Assembly (NCBI GenBank): GCA_948528155.1
Contig: CAOSZT010000049.1
Coordinates: 1-14,158 of the forward strand
DNA from: an uncultured Clostridia bacterium
GTDB lineage: Bacteria > Bacillota > Clostridia > TANB77 > CAG-508
DNA: 14,158 nt
Reading direction: 5' to 3'
The translations under genes and the position numbers were made by a program. The notes under the pieces are model-generated. The model did not search any database, was not told the origin of the DNA, and worked only from the letters and a program-made list of their open reading frames with translations. Numbering within the stretch: position 1 is the stretch's first letter; every line of letters starts with the position of its first letter. This document shows, piece after piece, positions 12,473 to 14,158 of this stretch.

Positions 12473-14158
12473 TGAATTATTTTATTTTTAAAGATATTGA
12501 TAGTCGCAGTATAGAAGGATTAATAGTTCAAGAATTACCTCCTATTTCAAAACCAGCAAAAAAAGCTGACAAGATAGAAATAGATGGAAGAGATGGAGAT
12601 ATAATAGAAGAAAAAGGTTATCAAGCTTATGATAAAACAATTTCAATAGGATTAACAAAAAAATATAATATCAATCAGATTATTTCTTGGTTAAATGGGA
12701 CTGGAAAGTTAACAATGAGCAATGAACCAAATAAATACTATAATGCAAATATAATCGAACAAATAGATTTTGAAAGATTAGTAAGATTTAAAACAGCAAA
12801 AATCAAATTTCATTGTCAACCATTTAAACATAAAGCAAATGAAGAATACCTACTAATAAAAGATAGAAAGGATAAAACATTCTCAGGCGAAAATATAGGC
12901 TTAAATGATAGCGCAGAAATGAGATTGCAAAGTTTGGAAATTCAGGGGAATAGTAGGCAGGAGACGACTACACAATCAAATAATATATTTGACCCCAAAA
13001 AAGCAATAGTAAGAGAAATTAGCAATTGGTGGTCGACAGTAATATCAAATATAACAGATAATACAAGTGTAACAATAGATGAAGGAAATTTTTTACATGG
13101 CACATCATCTACTTATTTAGTTGTAGTAGTTCCATTTAAATTTAAGAAAAATAAAACGATATACAATAAAACTCCCAAGCTAGGAAATTCATTAATGATA
13201 TATAATGAAACTGGACATAACATTTGCGAACAAGGAGTTAATTTAAGTGATAATTATACTCCAACAGAAACATTTGAAGGATATTTAGGAGTTAGAATAG
13301 AAAAAACAATAAATGTAGATGACACTTATGTATTTTTTAGCTATGATGAAAATGCAGAATTTGAAAAATTTACACCAGACAGTCCAAGCCCAGACTATCC
13401 AAGTGAAGTTGAAAGTTGTGGAGATAATGTGAATTTGTTTGATAAAGATAATGCAATTATTTTAAACGCTTATGTCGAAAATACTAATAACAAAATAATA
13501 AATTCTAATACTGAAAGAATAATAATTTGTGAATGTAAAGCAAACACAACGTATACTATTTCTAAAAATGTAAAGACAAATTTAAATCGTTTTAGAATTG
13601 ATTGTGCCAATAAAAGACCTGTTTTAGAAGATACTGTAACAAAATTATTTTATAATAATGAAGTCAATAATGCAACAATAACAACGACTGAAGATGCAAA
13701 ATATCTAATTTTACAAATGCATTCAGAAGCTTCAGCAGAAACAGTAACAAGAGAAGAAGTTCTAAATAGCATAAAAATAGAAGTAGGCTCAACTCCAACT
13801 CCATATAGCAAATTTGAACAAGGTAATATTAGTTTTGAGATGTGTAATAAGAATTTAGCAAAAACATCAAAAGTTGGACAACATGGAACTCCAATAATTA
13901 AATTTTCAGAAAAATATACTGGACCTTTAACGATAGCAATGAAACCTATTAGTGGAAATACTCAATTAAATTATAGATTTTTCTATGCAGATGGAACAGC
14001 AGGTGGTGACAATAGTGTTACTCTTGTTAATACAGAAAATAATAAGTGGTATTGTATTAGTTTGAATGTAAAGAATGTAATAGGCATAGGAACTTATAAT
14101 GTAGTACGTCAAGGATATACAAACAGAACACTTGAAAAACAATTTATAGCAAAAGGTC
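12472..14158 (+). CDS. Distal tail protein with inserted modules, partial (runs off the window)
   Basis: An ORF open for 562 codons from ATG 12472 to the end of the window with no stop, so it is truncated by the window and not broken. AAGGGAGGT (12453-12461) precedes the start, which overlaps the tape measure stop by one base. Residues 1 to about 120 (MNYFIFKDIDSRSIEGLIV ... KTAKIKFHCQPF) match the N-terminal half of distal tail (Dit/Sipho_tail) proteins, which form the hub ring joining tail tube to baseplate. Classical Dit proteins are about 250 residues. Here residues 150 onward hold modules opened by NIFD (171), NLFD (321) and NLAK (461), with the linker SPSPDYPSEVESCGDN (304-319) and the segment KYLILQMHSEAS..TREEVLNSIKIEVGSTPTPY (410-445), features known from carbohydrate-binding-like inserts of phage tails. 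Host-surface binding is inferred. The C-terminal Dit part, if any, lies beyond the window. Confidence 0.85.
   Translation, partial: MNYFIFKDIDSRSIEGLIVQELPPISKPAKKADKIEIDGRDGDIIEEKGYQAYDKTISIGLTKKYNINQIISWLNGTGKLTMSNEPNKYYNANIIEQIDFERLVRFKTAKIKFHCQPFKHKANEEYLLIKDRKDKTFSGENIGLNDSAEMRLQSLEIQGNSRQETTTQSNNIFDPKKAIVREISNWWSTVISNITDNTSVTIDEGNFLHGTSSTYLVVVVPFKFKKNKTIYNKTPKLGNSLMIYNETGHNICEQGVNLSDNYTPTETFEGYLGVRIEKTINVDDTYVFFSYDENAEFEKFTPDSPSPDYPSEVESCGDNVNLFDKDNAIILNAYVENTNNKIINSNTERIIICECKANTTYTISKNVKTNLNRFRIDCANKRPVLEDTVTKLFYNNEVNNATITTTEDAKYLILQMHSEASAETVTREEVLNSIKIEVGSTPTPYSKFEQGNISFEMCNKNLAKTSKVGQHGTPIIKFSEKYTGPLTIAMKPISGNTQLNYRFFYADGTAGGDNSVTLVNTENNKWYCISLNVKNVIGIGTYNVVRQGYTNRTLEKQFIAKG

Overview
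The window is part of a temperate-type or lytic siphovirus (or prophage) genome from a very AT-rich, low-GC Gram-positive host, most likely a Clostridia or related Firmicutes bacterium. This rests on strong AAAGGAGG-type ribosome binding sites, near-exclusive AGA and ATA codon choice, TGA used as a stop (standard bacterial code), and an HK97-type morphogenesis cluster of the kind common in Firmicutes phages. No integrase, repressor or lysis gene lies in the window, so the lifestyle cannot be read from it.

Layout. Positions 1-444 hold no gene but are packed with complementary segments. There are six or more hairpins, one loop pair that is exactly complementary (a probable kissing interaction), two loops sharing the palindromic core TAGCTA, and a G+C-richer multi-branched domain. 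I read this as a large structured non-coding RNA whose 5' end may lie outside the window. It recalls the ornate, self-assembling phage RNAs (ROOL, GOLLD), but I cannot assign a family. Positions 445-1300 carry very small genes: a 47-aa protein, two four-cysteine mini-proteins, a TM2-domain membrane protein with its own promoter and terminator (a moron-like cassette), and a 36-aa single-span membrane peptide overlapping the next gene.

From 1263 onward is a canonical HK97-like packaging, head and tail operon, all on the + strand: HNH endonuclease, an intergenic region that is a candidate cos/packaging site, small and large terminase, portal, ClpP-type head maturation protease, major capsid protein, gp6-like connector, head closure protein, gp10-like protein, tail terminator candidate, major tail protein (phi13 type), tail assembly chaperone with a programmed -1 frameshift (gpG/gpGT), an 823-aa tape measure protein, and a distal tail protein that runs off the window end. 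Several genes are translationally coupled through ATGA/TAATG or longer overlaps. Hairpins with T-tracts follow the TM2 and protease genes, with a weaker one after the major tail gene, probably separating expression of the abundant structural proteins.

How it works together: the HNH protein and terminase cut and load DNA through the portal into a procapsid built from the major capsid protein and matured by the protease. The connector, adaptor and completion proteins seal the head. The chaperones and tape measure set tail length, while the major tail protein forms the tube. The distal tail protein, enlarged by repeated inserted modules, probably contributes to host-surface binding. The best candidates for something undescribed are the 5' structured RNA and the small genes beside it.
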